31,700 nt of DNA from CAISDA01 sp050258555 (GCA_050258555.1 JBLMZA010000047.1:1-31700); one strand, 5' to 3'; positions 8,704-17,021 are shown, numbered from the stretch's first letter. Notes: generated by a model from the sequence alone, not told the origin. A program made the numbers and translations.

Positions 8704-10126
8704 ACTGACGGTGCTCGTCGCAGACGACGAGGAAAAAACACGACGGATATTCGAGCTGAATCTCAGCGCGGACTATACAGTTGTTGCCGCGATGGACGGC
8801 AAGGAGGCACTCGAGAAGCTCCGCGCAGTGCCGATCGATATCGTACTGACCGACATGAAGATGCCGTATGCCGACGGACAGGCCGTGCTGAGAGAGGCGC
8901 ATGCGCGCGAGCCTTCTATGCCCGTTATTGTCATTACCGCCTTCGGCTCGATCGAGCAGGCTGTCGCAATGATGAAGCAGGGCGCGTTCGATTACATCGT
9001 CAAGCCGGTGGAACTGGAGCGGCTCGATCTGACGCTCGAGCGCGCCGCCCATCATGTGCGGCTGACGCGCGAAAACCGTTTCCTTCGCTCGAGGCTCGAA
9101 CAGCTCGAGGCACAGGCGACCGTGATCACGGCCAATCCATCGATGCAGAAGCTGCTTGGGGTCGTGAAACAGACAGCCGCCACCGGGTTTACCGTTCTCA
9201 TCGAAGGGGAGACGGGAACAGGCAAGGAGCTCATCGCCCGATCGCTTCATTTCGAGAGTCCACGCGCCCAGCAGCCGTTCATCGCCGTCAACTGCGGGGC
9301 GATTCCGCGAGAGCTGCTCGAGAGCGAGCTCTTCGGCTGCGAGAAGGGCGCCTATACGGGCGCCACCTCGACGCGCCCGGGCAAATTCGAACAGGCGAAC
9401 AAAGGCACGCTCTTTCTCGACGAGATCGGCGAGCTCCCGCAGGAACTGCAGGTGAAGCTTCTGCGCGCCTTCGACGAGCAATGCGTGACGCATGTGGGCG
9501 GCTCTGCGCCGATTCCGCTCGATCTCCGCATCGTTGCGGCCACAAACCGCACGCTCCGTCTGGAGGTGGAGGAAGGCCGCTTCCGCCGTGATCTCTATTA
9601 CCGCCTGAACATCGTGCATCTCACGCTTCCGCCGCTCAGAAATCGCAAGGAAGACATTCCGCTGCTGGTCCATCACTTCCTGGAAAAGCACCGCGCGGAA
9701 TTTCCCTCCCGCTTCATGGGCATCGACCGGGACGCACTGCTGTACCTCGAGGCCTATCACTGGCCGGGCAACGTGCGCGAACTCGAAAATGTCGTCATGC
9801 GCGCCATGGTCACGGCGCGCGGCAGCTATCTGACGCTCGAGGACCTTCCGTCAGAGCTCCATCTTTCATCCGGCTCCGCGGAAGGGGATGGGCCGGCGTC
9901 CTATCAGGAATTTCTCGAGTTCAAAAAATCAGAAAAGCAGAAATACATTCTCGAGATCCAATCGAAGTTTCTGCTCGAGGCGCTGCGCGGACAACAGTGG
10001 AATATCTCCAAGACCTCCCAGACACTCGGCATGGACCGCCGCAGGCTGCAGAACATGATGAAAGAAGCCGGCATTCGCATCCCGCGCGGCGAACACGCCT
10101 CACAGAATAACCCGCAGGATGCCTAG
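8696..10126 (+). CDS. NtrC-family sigma-54-dependent response regulator
   Basis: The 476-residue regulator has a receiver domain with acidic pocket Asp10/Asp11 and phospho-acceptor Asp53 (LTDMKMP). An AAA+ sigma-54 activator domain follows, with Walker A GETGTGKE (171-178) and the sigma-54-contacting loop GAYTGA (218-223, the common Tyr form of GAFTGA). The C terminus is a Fis-type helix-turn-helix (ISKTSQTLGMDRRRLQNMM). ATG 8696 is preferred over an upstream TTG because GGAAGGAG precedes it. Phosphorylation by the overlapping kinase should let it oligomerise and drive open-complex formation at -24/-12 promoters. One such promoter lies about 160 bp downstream of its stop, before the inositol cluster. 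Confidence 0.96.
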   Translation: MTKLTVLVADDEEKTRRIFELNLSADYTVVAAMDGKEALEKLRAVPIDIVLTDMKMPYADGQAVLREAHAREPSMPVIVITAFGSIEQAVAMMKQGAFDYIVKPVELERLDLTLERAAHHVRLTRENRFLRSRLEQLEAQATVITANPSMQKLLGVVKQTAATGFTVLIEGETGTGKELIARSLHFESPRAQQPFIAVNCGAIPRELLESELFGCEKGAYTGATSTRPGKFEQANKGTLFLDEIGELPQELQVKLLRAFDEQCVTHVGGSAPIPLDLRIVAATNRTLRLEVEEGRFRRDLYYRLNIVHLTLPPLRNRKEDIPLLVHHFLEKHRAEFPSRFMGIDRDALLYLEAYHWPGNVRELENVVMRAMVTARGSYLTLEDLPSELHLSSGSAEGDGPASYQEFLEFKKSEKQKYILEIQSKFLLEALRGQQWNISKTSQTLGMDRRRLQNMMKEAGIRIPRGEHASQNNPQDA

Positions 10127-10203
10127 ACGCGCACGGCTGCGCAGAAAATGTTCGCAGTTCAAAGAACCGTTTCCGCGTTGAATGGGGCGCATGCGCTCCC
10201 TAT

Positions 10204-10224
10204 CTGCGCAGCATTCGTGCGCAG
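10204..10224. promoter_or_regulatory. Palindrome, candidate upstream activator site
   Basis: CTGCGCA and TGCGCAG form a perfect 7-bp inverted repeat separated by 7 bases. Its centre lies about 70 bp upstream of the -24 element of the sigma-54 promoter, a plausible enhancer distance for a dimeric Fis-type activator. A second palindrome, GCGCATGCGC (10187-10196, nearly symmetric out to 10184-10199), and a CTGCGCAG octamer at 10137-10144 lie further upstream. No T run follows, so it is not an obvious terminator. Similar short GC palindromes also occur inside coding regions here, which lowers the certainty. Confidence 0.45.
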
Positions 10225-10284
10225 CGGGGCGCAGCATCCTGTCTCCATTCCTCAAAATATCATGCACTATCGCCATTTCAAGCC

Positions 10285-10300
10285 TGGCATTCCATTTGCT
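10285..10300 (+). promoter_or_regulatory. Sigma-54 (-24/-12) promoter
   Basis: The bases TGGCAT-TCCAT-TTGCT match the RpoN consensus TGGCAC-N5-TTGCW with one pyrimidine change and have the required GG-N10-GC spacing. Transcription would start near 10311, about 35-45 bases before the nucleotidyltransferase start. It lies in the 228-bp gap between an NtrC-type activator gene and the inositol cluster, exactly where an activator-controlled promoter would be expected. Confidence 0.75.
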
Positions 10301-10354
10301 GACGATTGAGATGTTGCTGCACGGGCAGAGGACGGACAGGAAGGGATGAATGTG

Positions 10355-11107
10355 ATGGAGGAGAAGGCGCTGCAAACGGCAACAATGGCGGTCATTGCCG
10401 CGGGCGAAGGCTCGCGTCTGAGGCATGAAGGCGTCGGCACGGCGAAGCCGCTCGTCGAAGTCGGCGGCGTGCCGATGATCGAGCGTCTGCTGCAGGTCGG
10501 CATGCGTCATGGCGTGACGCAGTTTCATGTGATCATCAACGAGCAGTCGGCCGATGTGCGTGAATTTCTGAAACGCCGGCAGACCGAACTTCCGATTCAT
10601 CTGATCGTAAAAACCACCCCCAGTTCGATGCACAGTCTGTTCGAACTGGCCCCGCACCTTTCCGCATCCCCCTTTCTTCTTGCAACCGTCGATTCGATCT
10701 TCCGCGAATCGGAGTTCGCGGCATATGTCGATGCCGCCGGGCGCTGCGCGGCCGACGGACTGCTTGCAGTGACGCACTTCATCGAGGATGAAAAGCCCCT
10801 CTGCGTCGTCACGGATACGGAAGACCGTGTGCTGCAGTTCAGTGATACGGCGGAGTGCTTCGATACGGCAACCGGCGGACTCTACTGGTTCAGGCCGAGG
10901 ATCTTTGACGTGATGGCCGATGCCATCGGGATGAACACGGAACGGCTCCGGAATTTTCTGCGCCTGCTTGTGGCGCGCGGTTACGATCTGCGCACGTTCC
11001 GGTTTTCGAAGATGATCGATGTCGATCATGCCTCCGATATCGCCGCGGCCGAGGCGCTTGCCTCGGAGGATGCCCGCGATGCGGATGACCGGGTGAGGAT
11101 GCACTGA
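10355..11107 (+). CDS. Sugar-phosphate/inositol-phosphate nucleotidyltransferase
   Basis: The 250-residue protein has the NTP-transferase Rossmann fold: the nucleotide-binding loop AAGEGSRLR (15-23) and the KPLVEVGG segment (31-38), then a metal-binding-type Asp in ATVDSIF near residue 110. The KPLVxVGG layout resembles the CTP:inositol-1-phosphate cytidylyltransferase half of archaeal IPCT-DIPPS enzymes. With MIP synthase and a CDP-alcohol phosphotransferase in the same cluster, the proposed reaction is CTP plus inositol-1(3)-phosphate to CDP-inositol. It could instead activate another sugar or alcohol phosphate. Start 10355 is preferred because AGGAAGGG ends 9 bases before it; ATG 10346 in the same frame is too close to that site. 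It is the first gene after the sigma-54 promoter. Confidence 0.85.
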   Translation: MEEKALQTATMAVIAAGEGSRLRHEGVGTAKPLVEVGGVPMIERLLQVGMRHGVTQFHVIINEQSADVREFLKRRQTELPIHLIVKTTPSSMHSLFELAPHLSASPFLLATVDSIFRESEFAAYVDAAGRCAADGLLAVTHFIEDEKPLCVVTDTEDRVLQFSDTAECFDTATGGLYWFRPRIFDVMADAIGMNTERLRNFLRLLVARGYDLRTFRFSKMIDVDHASDIAAAEALASEDARDADDRVRMH

Positions 11108-11167
11108 ACATCCGGAAAATTCACATTCACAATTCCAGGTTCTGCGCTTCATATCATGGATTGACAC

Positions 11168-11995
11168 ATGACGTCATTACGATTGTTGGGAGTGCGGCGA
11201 AAGCGCGATTATTCGCCGAATCATGTCACGAGCGACCTGCAGATCATCACGATGACCGCCGAGCGTCTGCGCGCGATGGGGGCCGAAGTCGACATGTGCG
11301 AGGAAGGAGAGGATATTCCGGACGCCGGACGCTACGATGCGATCTTTTCGATGGCGCAGGGACCCGAGGGGAACGAAAAGCTTCTGCCGTATTCGCGGGC
11401 GGGAGCGCTCATCATCAATTCGCCTGAGAGCGTGATGAACTGCTACCGCACATCGATGATCACGCTTCTCTTCAACAACGGCATTCCGTTTCCGAAGAGC
11501 CGCATCATCGCCACACGCTCCGCCACAGAACGGACGTTCATCGAGTTCAACCGGGGAAAAGTGTGGATCAAGCGCGGCGACGTCCACGCCATTCACAAGG
11601 AGGATGTCATCCTCGCCTACAGCACTTCGGAAAAGCTGGATGTGATGCGGGAGTTCAGCGAGCGCGGCATCGAATCGGCCGTGATCCAGGAGCATATCGA
11701 CGGGGATACGGTGAAGTTCTACGGCATCCGCGAATCGGAATTCTTTCATTGGTACTACGTGAACGGAGTCTATCATTCGCCGTTCGATCAGTCAGCGCTC
11801 TACCGGCTCGCCCAGAAGTCGGCGCAGACGCTGGGCCTCTTCGTCTTCGGAGGCGATGCGATCATCGCCCCGAACGGAGGCATCACGATCATCGACATCA
11901 ACGACTGGCCGAGCTTCTCGCCGGTGCGCGAGCCGGCAAGCCGCAACATTGCATCGCTCCTCTACCGAAAGGTGAAAGACTATGTCCGATACTAG
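11168..11995 (+). CDS. ATP-grasp domain enzyme (inositol-kinase-like or carboxylate-amine ligase)
   Basis: This 275-residue protein has the ATP-grasp pattern. A lysine in KVWIKRGDVHAI would bind ATP, VIQEHIDGDTVKFYGI is the hinge and strand region, and the metal-binding end reads FGGDAIIAPNGGITIIDIND (Asp and Asn ligands). ATP-grasp enzymes make an acyl-phosphate for ligation to an amine, or in the ITPK group phosphorylate inositol phosphates. The IDIN metal motif is similar to that of ITPK1 (VIDINAFPG), which is suggestive inside an inositol cluster, but the same region is variable in RimK and glutathione-synthase relatives. A 60-bp gap precedes it, and its end overlaps the aminotransferase by 14 bp. 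The fold is well supported; the substrate is open. Confidence 0.75.
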   Translation: MTSLRLLGVRRKRDYSPNHVTSDLQIITMTAERLRAMGAEVDMCEEGEDIPDAGRYDAIFSMAQGPEGNEKLLPYSRAGALIINSPESVMNCYRTSMITLLFNNGIPFPKSRIIATRSATERTFIEFNRGKVWIKRGDVHAIHKEDVILAYSTSEKLDVMREFSERGIESAVIQEHIDGDTVKFYGIRESEFFHWYYVNGVYHSPFDQSALYRLAQKSAQTLGLFVFGGDAIIAPNGGITIIDINDWPSFSPVREPASRNIASLLYRKVKDYVRY

Positions 11996-13340
11996 CACGC
12001 AGACGCGCTTTGCGCAGATACGGACCGAGGTGCCGGGTCCGCTTTCGCGCCAGTGGTTTGAGCAGGACCAGCGCCGGATCTCTCCCGGCATACAAACCAT
12101 CGCAACGCTTTCGCAGCTGACGATCGAGCGCGGCGAAGGCTGCATACTCGAGGACGCCGACGGCAACCGCTACATCGATTTCTTCGCCGGTGTCGGCGTG
12201 GCGAGCCTCGGCTACAACCATCCGCGCTACGTGAGCGCCGTCGAACGCCAGCTCTCGATGAATCACGTCGGCAGCTTCGCCTCGCGCACGCGCGCCGAGC
12301 TTTCAGAACTGCTCGCGTCGATATCCATCGGCGGACTGACGCGGACGCAGTATTACAGTTCGGGCGCCGAAGCGGTGGAGGCCGCTCTGCGTCTTGCGAA
12401 ATCGCATACGAAGAAAAATGAATTCATCGGCTTCTGGGGAGGCTTCCACGGCAAGACCCTCGGCGTGCTCGGTCTGCTCGGCGACACATTCAAGCAGTCG
12501 CTCGGTCCGCTGCCCTTCGGCGTCTACTCCTCGCCGTACGCCGACTGCAGCCATTGTCCGTTCCATCTGTCGCGCGAGCATTGCGCCCTGGCCTGCGTCG
12601 ATTTCCTTCGGAAGAAAATCCGCTATGAGACCACCGGCCAGATCGCCGCAATCGTCGTCGAGCCCATACAGGGCACAGCCGGCAATATCGTGCCCCCGCC
12701 GGGATTTATGACCGAGCTCCGGCGGCTTGCGCACGAGATCGGCGCGCTGCTCATCGCCGATGAGATGATCACCGGCTTCGGACGCACCGGGCGCATGTTC
12801 GCATGCGAGCACGAGCCGGTCGAACCGGACATCATGACGATCGGCAAGGGATTCGGAGGGGGCTTCCCGATGACGGGACTGATGTCGACAGAGGAAATCA
12901 TCCAGGCAAAGCCGTTCGCCAATCCGAGCGGAAGCTCTTCGAGCTACGGCGGAAATCCGCTCGGAGCGGCCGCGGCGCTCGCCACCGTGCGGGCGATCAT
13001 CGACGAAGGCCTCGTCGAGAATTCGGCGCGGACCGGCGCCTACATGCTCGACCGGCTCACGACATTCAAATCGAAATTCCCGTTCGTCTCGCGCGTGCAG
13101 GGGAAGGGTCTCATGATCGGCATGGACTTGTGCATGCCGGGCAGGCCTGAGGAACGGCTGGACAAACGCTGGACGCAGATGATTTTCCGGGAATGCCTGC
13201 AGCGCGGCTTGATCGTCATGGGATATAATCCCGAGATCCGCATCAATCCTCCGCTCATTATCACTGAAGAGATTGCAGAAGAGGGGATCGACATCATGGA
13301 GGAGGCATTCGCCTATGCGGCAGAGCGCATCATGGCTTAA
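11982..13340 (+). CDS. Class III PLP-dependent aminotransferase
   Basis: The 452-residue protein carries the class III (acetylornithine/GABA) aminotransferase signature: YYSSGAEAVEAALRLAK for cofactor phosphate binding, FHGKTLG, EPIQG, the Asp-containing DEMITGFGRTG, and the Schiff-base lysine in IGKGFGGGFPMTG. Length is normal for the family. A Cys-rich segment (DCSHCPF...HCALAC, around residues 185-205) is like that in some archaeal-type GABA aminotransferases. It moves an amino group from an amino acid to a keto or aldehyde acceptor. Next to a Gfo/Idh/MocA dehydrogenase, a keto-inositol is one candidate acceptor, though known inosose aminotransferases belong to the DegT family. AGGTGA precedes the start. 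Confidence 0.9.
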   Translation: MSDTSTQTRFAQIRTEVPGPLSRQWFEQDQRRISPGIQTIATLSQLTIERGEGCILEDADGNRYIDFFAGVGVASLGYNHPRYVSAVERQLSMNHVGSFASRTRAELSELLASISIGGLTRTQYYSSGAEAVEAALRLAKSHTKKNEFIGFWGGFHGKTLGVLGLLGDTFKQSLGPLPFGVYSSPYADCSHCPFHLSREHCALACVDFLRKKIRYETTGQIAAIVVEPIQGTAGNIVPPPGFMTELRRLAHEIGALLIADEMITGFGRTGRMFACEHEPVEPDIMTIGKGFGGGFPMTGLMSTEEIIQAKPFANPSGSSSSYGGNPLGAAAALATVRAIIDEGLVENSARTGAYMLDRLTTFKSKFPFVSRVQGKGLMIGMDLCMPGRPEERLDKRWTQMIFRECLQRGLIVMGYNPEIRINPPLIITEEIAEEGIDIMEEAFAYAAERIMA

Positions 13341-14223
13341 GGCTCGCGAAGTGGAAGAGACACTCGATGTGGTGTTCTACCGGCCCTGCGGATCGGTCAT
13401 CGCTTCTGCGGCCGCGCGCCTGCACATGACGCCCAATCAGCTCACGGCGTTCGGCGCGGCAGTCGGCATTATCGGCGGACACTTTCTCTTCTACCGCTCC
13501 GTCACATTGAATCTGATGGGCATTGCGCTCATCCTCGCTGCGGAGATGATCGACAGCGCGGACGGACAGCTGGCGCGCATGACGAATCAGTTCACGAAGT
13601 ACGGCCGGTTTCTGGACGGATTCGGAGACAATCTGAAGTTCGTGAGCATCTACGTCCATTGTGCGCTTCGCTTCTCGGCCGCAGTCGGCATGGTGCCGGC
13701 ATTCGCCGTGGCGCTCATTGCCGGCGTGAGCCATTCATACCAGAGCGCCGCGGCGGATTATTACCGGACGGCGTTTCTGGGATTCGCGCTGAAAAAATCG
13801 CGCAAGGATCTGAAGACGACCGCCGAGCTTTCGACGAATAATGCGCAGCTCACATGGAGGCGCCATCCGCTGGAGAAATTGTTCCTTCGTCTCTGGCTCA
13901 ACAACACGTATCAGCAGGAGATGATGTCACGATCGTTCATCCTGCTGAACACCGAGGCATCGAACCGGTGGAACGGGACGCTGCCCGATTCATTCTCGGC
14001 CGAATACTATGAGAGAAATCTTCCGCTCATCAAGTATTACAACATCCTCACGACCAATACGAGGATGGCCGTGCTCTTTGTTGCCGTGCTGGCCGATGTG
14101 ATTCCCCTGTATTTTGCATTCGAAATCGTCGTGCTCAACCTTCTGCTGGCTGCGGTCCTTCTGCGCCAGTCGGCAATCAACCGGACGCTTCACGAAAAAA
14201 TCATCGACGGAGTCTACACATGA
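13315..14223 (+). CDS. CDP-alcohol phosphatidyltransferase family membrane enzyme
   Basis: The 302-residue integral membrane protein has the complete family motif D-x2-D-G-x2-A-R-x8-G-x3-D-x3-D at residues 80-105 (DSADGQLAR, then GRFLDGFGD), with Asp80, Asp83, Asp101 and Asp105. Such enzymes displace CMP from a CDP-linked alcohol with a hydroxyl acceptor. Given the adjacent nucleotidyltransferase and MIP synthase, it may join phosphoinositol from CDP-inositol to a lipid alcohol, or couple CDP-diacylglycerol with inositol phosphate. Start 13315 is chosen because GGAGGAGG lies 9 bases upstream, giving a 26-bp overlap with the aminotransferase; a TTG at 13273 is in frame but improbable. It is longer than the minimal family size, with an extra hydrophilic middle section. 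Confidence 0.9.
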   Translation: MRQSASWLKAREVEETLDVVFYRPCGSVIASAAARLHMTPNQLTAFGAAVGIIGGHFLFYRSVTLNLMGIALILAAEMIDSADGQLARMTNQFTKYGRFLDGFGDNLKFVSIYVHCALRFSAAVGMVPAFAVALIAGVSHSYQSAAADYYRTAFLGFALKKSRKDLKTTAELSTNNAQLTWRRHPLEKLFLRLWLNNTYQQEMMSRSFILLNTEASNRWNGTLPDSFSAEYYERNLPLIKYYNILTTNTRMAVLFVAVLADVIPLYFAFEIVVLNLLLAAVLLRQSAINRTLHEKIIDGVYT

Positions 14224-15254
14224 TCGCTGGTGCCATCATCGGCCTGGGAAAGATCGCCCAGACGGCGCATCTGCCTGCATTCATCAACGAGCTGCTTCGC
14301 ATGCGCTGTACGATCTGCGCCGCCGCCGAGCCGGATGAGCGCATCCGGAATGTGGCGAAGGTGAAATATCCGTGGCTGAGGCTGTATGCGTCGGCTGAAG
14401 AGCTGTTCGAGCGCGAGAGGCCCGGCTTTGTGGATATCTGCACGCCGCCGAATCTGCATTCGTATATGATCCGGCTGGCCGTTGAGCATCAGGCGCACGT
14501 CCTGTGCGAGAAACCGTTCACGCCCGACGTGAACGAGGCGCAGCGGCTCGCGCACGAGCTGAAGCAGCATCCGGAACTGGTATTCATGCCGTGCCATCAG
14601 TATGTGTATTCGCCGTTGTGGCGGGCGCTGAAGGCATTCATCGCCGAAAGCGCGCCGGCGGAGCAGGTCTTCATCCAGTCGAGCGTCTTCCGCACGGCGG
14701 CCGATCCCGGCATCGCCTCCGACGGCAGGGGGTGGAGACGCAACTGGGCCGTGAGCGGCGGAGGCATCCTGGCCGATACCGGTGTGCATTACATCGCGCT
14801 CGATGAGTGGATGCTCGGCATGCCGGACGACGTCTCGTGCCGCACATACCGCCTTGACCGGATCAAGGAGGGAGTGGTCGAAGACACGGCGGCGGTTGAG
14901 CTGAAACACCCTGGGGGAGTGTTTCAGTTCAGCCTCACTTGGGCGGCGGACAGGCGCGCGAACATGCTGCACGCCGTCACGCCGCGCCGCTCGTTCGTGT
15001 ACGACGGATCGATGAAGGCGCTCCAATACGAGGACGGCAGCTGCCGCAGGATCATCGGCGTGCCCGATCCGAGCGACAAGACGCAGTATATCGGACTCTA
15101 TGAACAGTTGTTCACCTCGTTCCTGTCGATGATCGAGCGCGGAGACGCGGACGGCGTGGGCGTCGATTCGGCACTTCATGCCGCGATGGTGACCGACGCG
15201 GCATACCGGTCTGCCGAGACCGGCAGCATCGTCCGCATCGGAGAACTCGTATGA
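14220..15254 (+). CDS. Gfo/Idh/MocA family NAD(P)-dependent oxidoreductase
   Basis: The 344-residue protein starts with a Rossmann motif AIIGLGKIA (residues 5-13) and carries the family EKP motif (97-99, CEKPF) and a catalytic-type GGGILADTGVHYIALDEW segment near 180-197. Family members oxidise or reduce sugars and cyclitols, including myo-inositol 2-dehydrogenases. In this inositol cluster it is a good candidate for making or reducing a keto-inositol intermediate, perhaps feeding the aminotransferase. Start and stop overlap its neighbours by 4 bp (ATGA), showing tight translational coupling. The exact substrate is not determinable. Confidence 0.9.
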   Translation: MIAGAIIGLGKIAQTAHLPAFINELLRMRCTICAAAEPDERIRNVAKVKYPWLRLYASAEELFERERPGFVDICTPPNLHSYMIRLAVEHQAHVLCEKPFTPDVNEAQRLAHELKQHPELVFMPCHQYVYSPLWRALKAFIAESAPAEQVFIQSSVFRTAADPGIASDGRGWRRNWAVSGGGILADTGVHYIALDEWMLGMPDDVSCRTYRLDRIKEGVVEDTAAVELKHPGGVFQFSLTWAADRRANMLHAVTPRRSFVYDGSMKALQYEDGSCRRIIGVPDPSDKTQYIGLYEQLFTSFLSMIERGDADGVGVDSALHAAMVTDAAYRSAETGSIVRIGELV

Positions 15255-16273
15255 GCAGGCGTGTCACCTACGTGCTTCTGGCGATCGGGATTTCGGTGCT
15301 TGTGCTGATGGTGATGCATCTGGGCTTCGCGACGATCGCCGAGAATGTGGAGAAGGTGAGCTGGCGCTTTCTGCCGATCGTCGCGGTGTGGGGCATCGTG
15401 TACGCCTGCAACGCATGGGCGATCTACCTGCTGATCGATCATCAGCGCGAGTCCGTATCGTTCCGCGCGGTGCTGCAGGCGACCATCAGTTCGTTTGCGA
15501 TCAATTACATCACGCCCTTCCTGAATCTGGGCGGCGAGCCGTACAGGGCGGCGGTGCTGAAGCCGTACATCGGAGGCAGGCGCGCGGTTTCGGCCGTCGT
15601 CTCATACAACATCGTGCGCATGATGGGACATTGCCTCTTCTGGCTGTTCACCGGCGTTGTGGCGATCGTCGCGCTGCCCATGAGCGCCGCCGGATTGTGG
15701 AGCATGATCGGCGTGCTGGCGGTGGTGCTGGCGCTCTTTCTTCTTCTGGCGGCGCTGCAGAGGCATGGATTTCTTGAAAGCGCCTGGGGACGTCTCCGCA
15801 TCCTCTTCGGCCGGGGAGCGCGGAGCCGCTGGTTCGAAGCAAAGGCGCTCGCGCTCGGCGAAGTTGATGAGCGCCTCAGAAGCGTCTATGCGGAAAATCC
15901 GTCGGGATTTGCGAAGGCCATCGCGATCGAAACCGTGTCGCGCCTGATTGCGACATGGGAATTCGTCTTCATTATGGAAGCCGTGTATGGTGCGCCGTCG
16001 TACCGCGATGCGCTGATGCTCAACGGAGCCTCGTCGCTCGTGCTCAACATTTTCTTTTTCATTCCCTTCGAGCTCGGCGCGCGCGAAGGCAGCCTCTATA
16101 TGACGCTGCATCTGATCGGCTATACGGCCGATCTCGGCATCTTCGTGGGACTCATCAACCGGGCGCGCGAACTGGTATGGATCGCCATCGGGCTGGCGCT
16201 GATGCCGCTCGGTCCGGGTCAGCTGGACAGATGGAAACGCATCTCACTGTCACAGGTGGAGGATAACGCATGA
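15251..16273 (+). CDS. UPF0104/lysylphosphatidylglycerol-synthase-type transmembrane protein (putative lipid flippase)
   Basis: The 340-residue protein has about eight hydrophobic helices and the family signature around residues 80-100: FAINYITPFLNLGGEPYR. This is the membrane half of MprF, without its soluble aminoacyl-transferase half. Stand-alone members are often found beside glycolipid or isoprenoid-lipid genes and are thought to move lipids across the inner membrane. Here it overlaps the oxidoreductase and HAD genes by 4 bp each, so it most likely handles the product of the inositol cluster. A second member of this family lies at 27356-28369. Confidence 0.85.
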   Translation: MSRRVTYVLLAIGISVLVLMVMHLGFATIAENVEKVSWRFLPIVAVWGIVYACNAWAIYLLIDHQRESVSFRAVLQATISSFAINYITPFLNLGGEPYRAAVLKPYIGGRRAVSAVVSYNIVRMMGHCLFWLFTGVVAIVALPMSAAGLWSMIGVLAVVLALFLLLAALQRHGFLESAWGRLRILFGRGARSRWFEAKALALGEVDERLRSVYAENPSGFAKAIAIETVSRLIATWEFVFIMEAVYGAPSYRDALMLNGASSLVLNIFFFIPFELGAREGSLYMTLHLIGYTADLGIFVGLINRARELVWIAIGLALMPLGPGQLDRWKRISLSQVEDNA

Positions 16274-16983
16274 AACCCCTGTCGCTGCTGTTCGATTTCG
16301 GAGGCACGCTCGACACCGACGGCCGGCACTGGAGCGTCATGTTCCGGACGGGATACTGCCTGAACGACATCCGGCTGGGCGATGAGGAATTTGCGCGCGC
16401 ATACGTCGAAGCAGAGCGGCTGTGCTGTGACGGGCGGATCCATCACAGCGACGGATTGTTTGCCACGCTCCTGCATCAGACGAAGGCGCAGAGTGAATTG
16501 CTCTCTAAAGGCCGTACCGAAGCCGAGAAGGCGCGATTGCGCGATGCGGCAGTGAAGGTGGCGCGCTGGAGCCTGCGGGAGGTCGGAGAGGCCATCCATG
16601 CCGTCCGCCCGCTGCTGGTGGCGCTGCACGACCGCTACCGTCTGGGATTGATCTCGAATTTTTACGGCAATCTCGCGGCCGTCTGCGATGAGCTCGGCAT
16701 TCTTCCCATGTTCGACTGCGTGATCGATTCGGACTGTGTGGGATGCCGCAAGCCGGGAAACCGGATCTTCCGCGTCGCCATGGAGGCGCTCGGAGACGAG
16801 CCGCACGATGTGGCGATGATCGGCGATTCGTACGAGAACGACATCATCCCCGCCCGGCAGATCGGCTGCCGGACGATCTGGCTTGAAGGAGAAGGATGGA
16901 AGAAGCCCGGCTCGCGCGCCGATGCCGACTTCATCATCCATTCCGTGCTCGAACTGCCGGCGGTGCTTGAAACCATGAAATGA
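16270..16983 (+). CDS. HAD-superfamily hydrolase-like protein lacking the usual second Asp
   Basis: The 237-residue protein shows the HAD motifs: motif I LFDFGGTLD with the nucleophile Asp9, motif II LISNF, motif III lysine in CRKPG, and motif IV GDSYENDI. The Asp that normally sits two residues after the nucleophile (DxD) is Gly11, so the usual general acid of HAD phosphatases is absent. It may still hydrolyse phosphate esters through another residue, may be a non-phosphatase HAD, or may bind only. In an inositol lipid cluster a phosphatase acting on an inositol-phosphate or phosphatidyl-inositol-phosphate intermediate would be expected. It overlaps the UPF0104 gene by 4 bp. Confidence 0.85.
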   Translation: MKPLSLLFDFGGTLDTDGRHWSVMFRTGYCLNDIRLGDEEFARAYVEAERLCCDGRIHHSDGLFATLLHQTKAQSELLSKGRTEAEKARLRDAAVKVARWSLREVGEAIHAVRPLLVALHDRYRLGLISNFYGNLAAVCDELGILPMFDCVIDSDCVGCRKPGNRIFRVAMEALGDEPHDVAMIGDSYENDIIPARQIGCRTIWLEGEGWKKPGSRADADFIIHSVLELPAVLETMK

Positions 16984-17021
16984 CAATCCAATCACTACAC
17001 TGTCTTACGAAGGAGCCATCT

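Noticed and set aside
9347..9364. GAYTGA instead of GAFTGA in the sigma-54 activator
   Set aside because: Tyr for Phe at this position is a common functional variant and not evidence of lost sigma-54 contact.
10187..10196. GCGCATGCGC palindrome as a specific regulator site
   Set aside because: The same 10-mer occurs inside coding sequence (for example 4568-4577), so on its own it is not specific; it is mentioned only as a weak supporting element.
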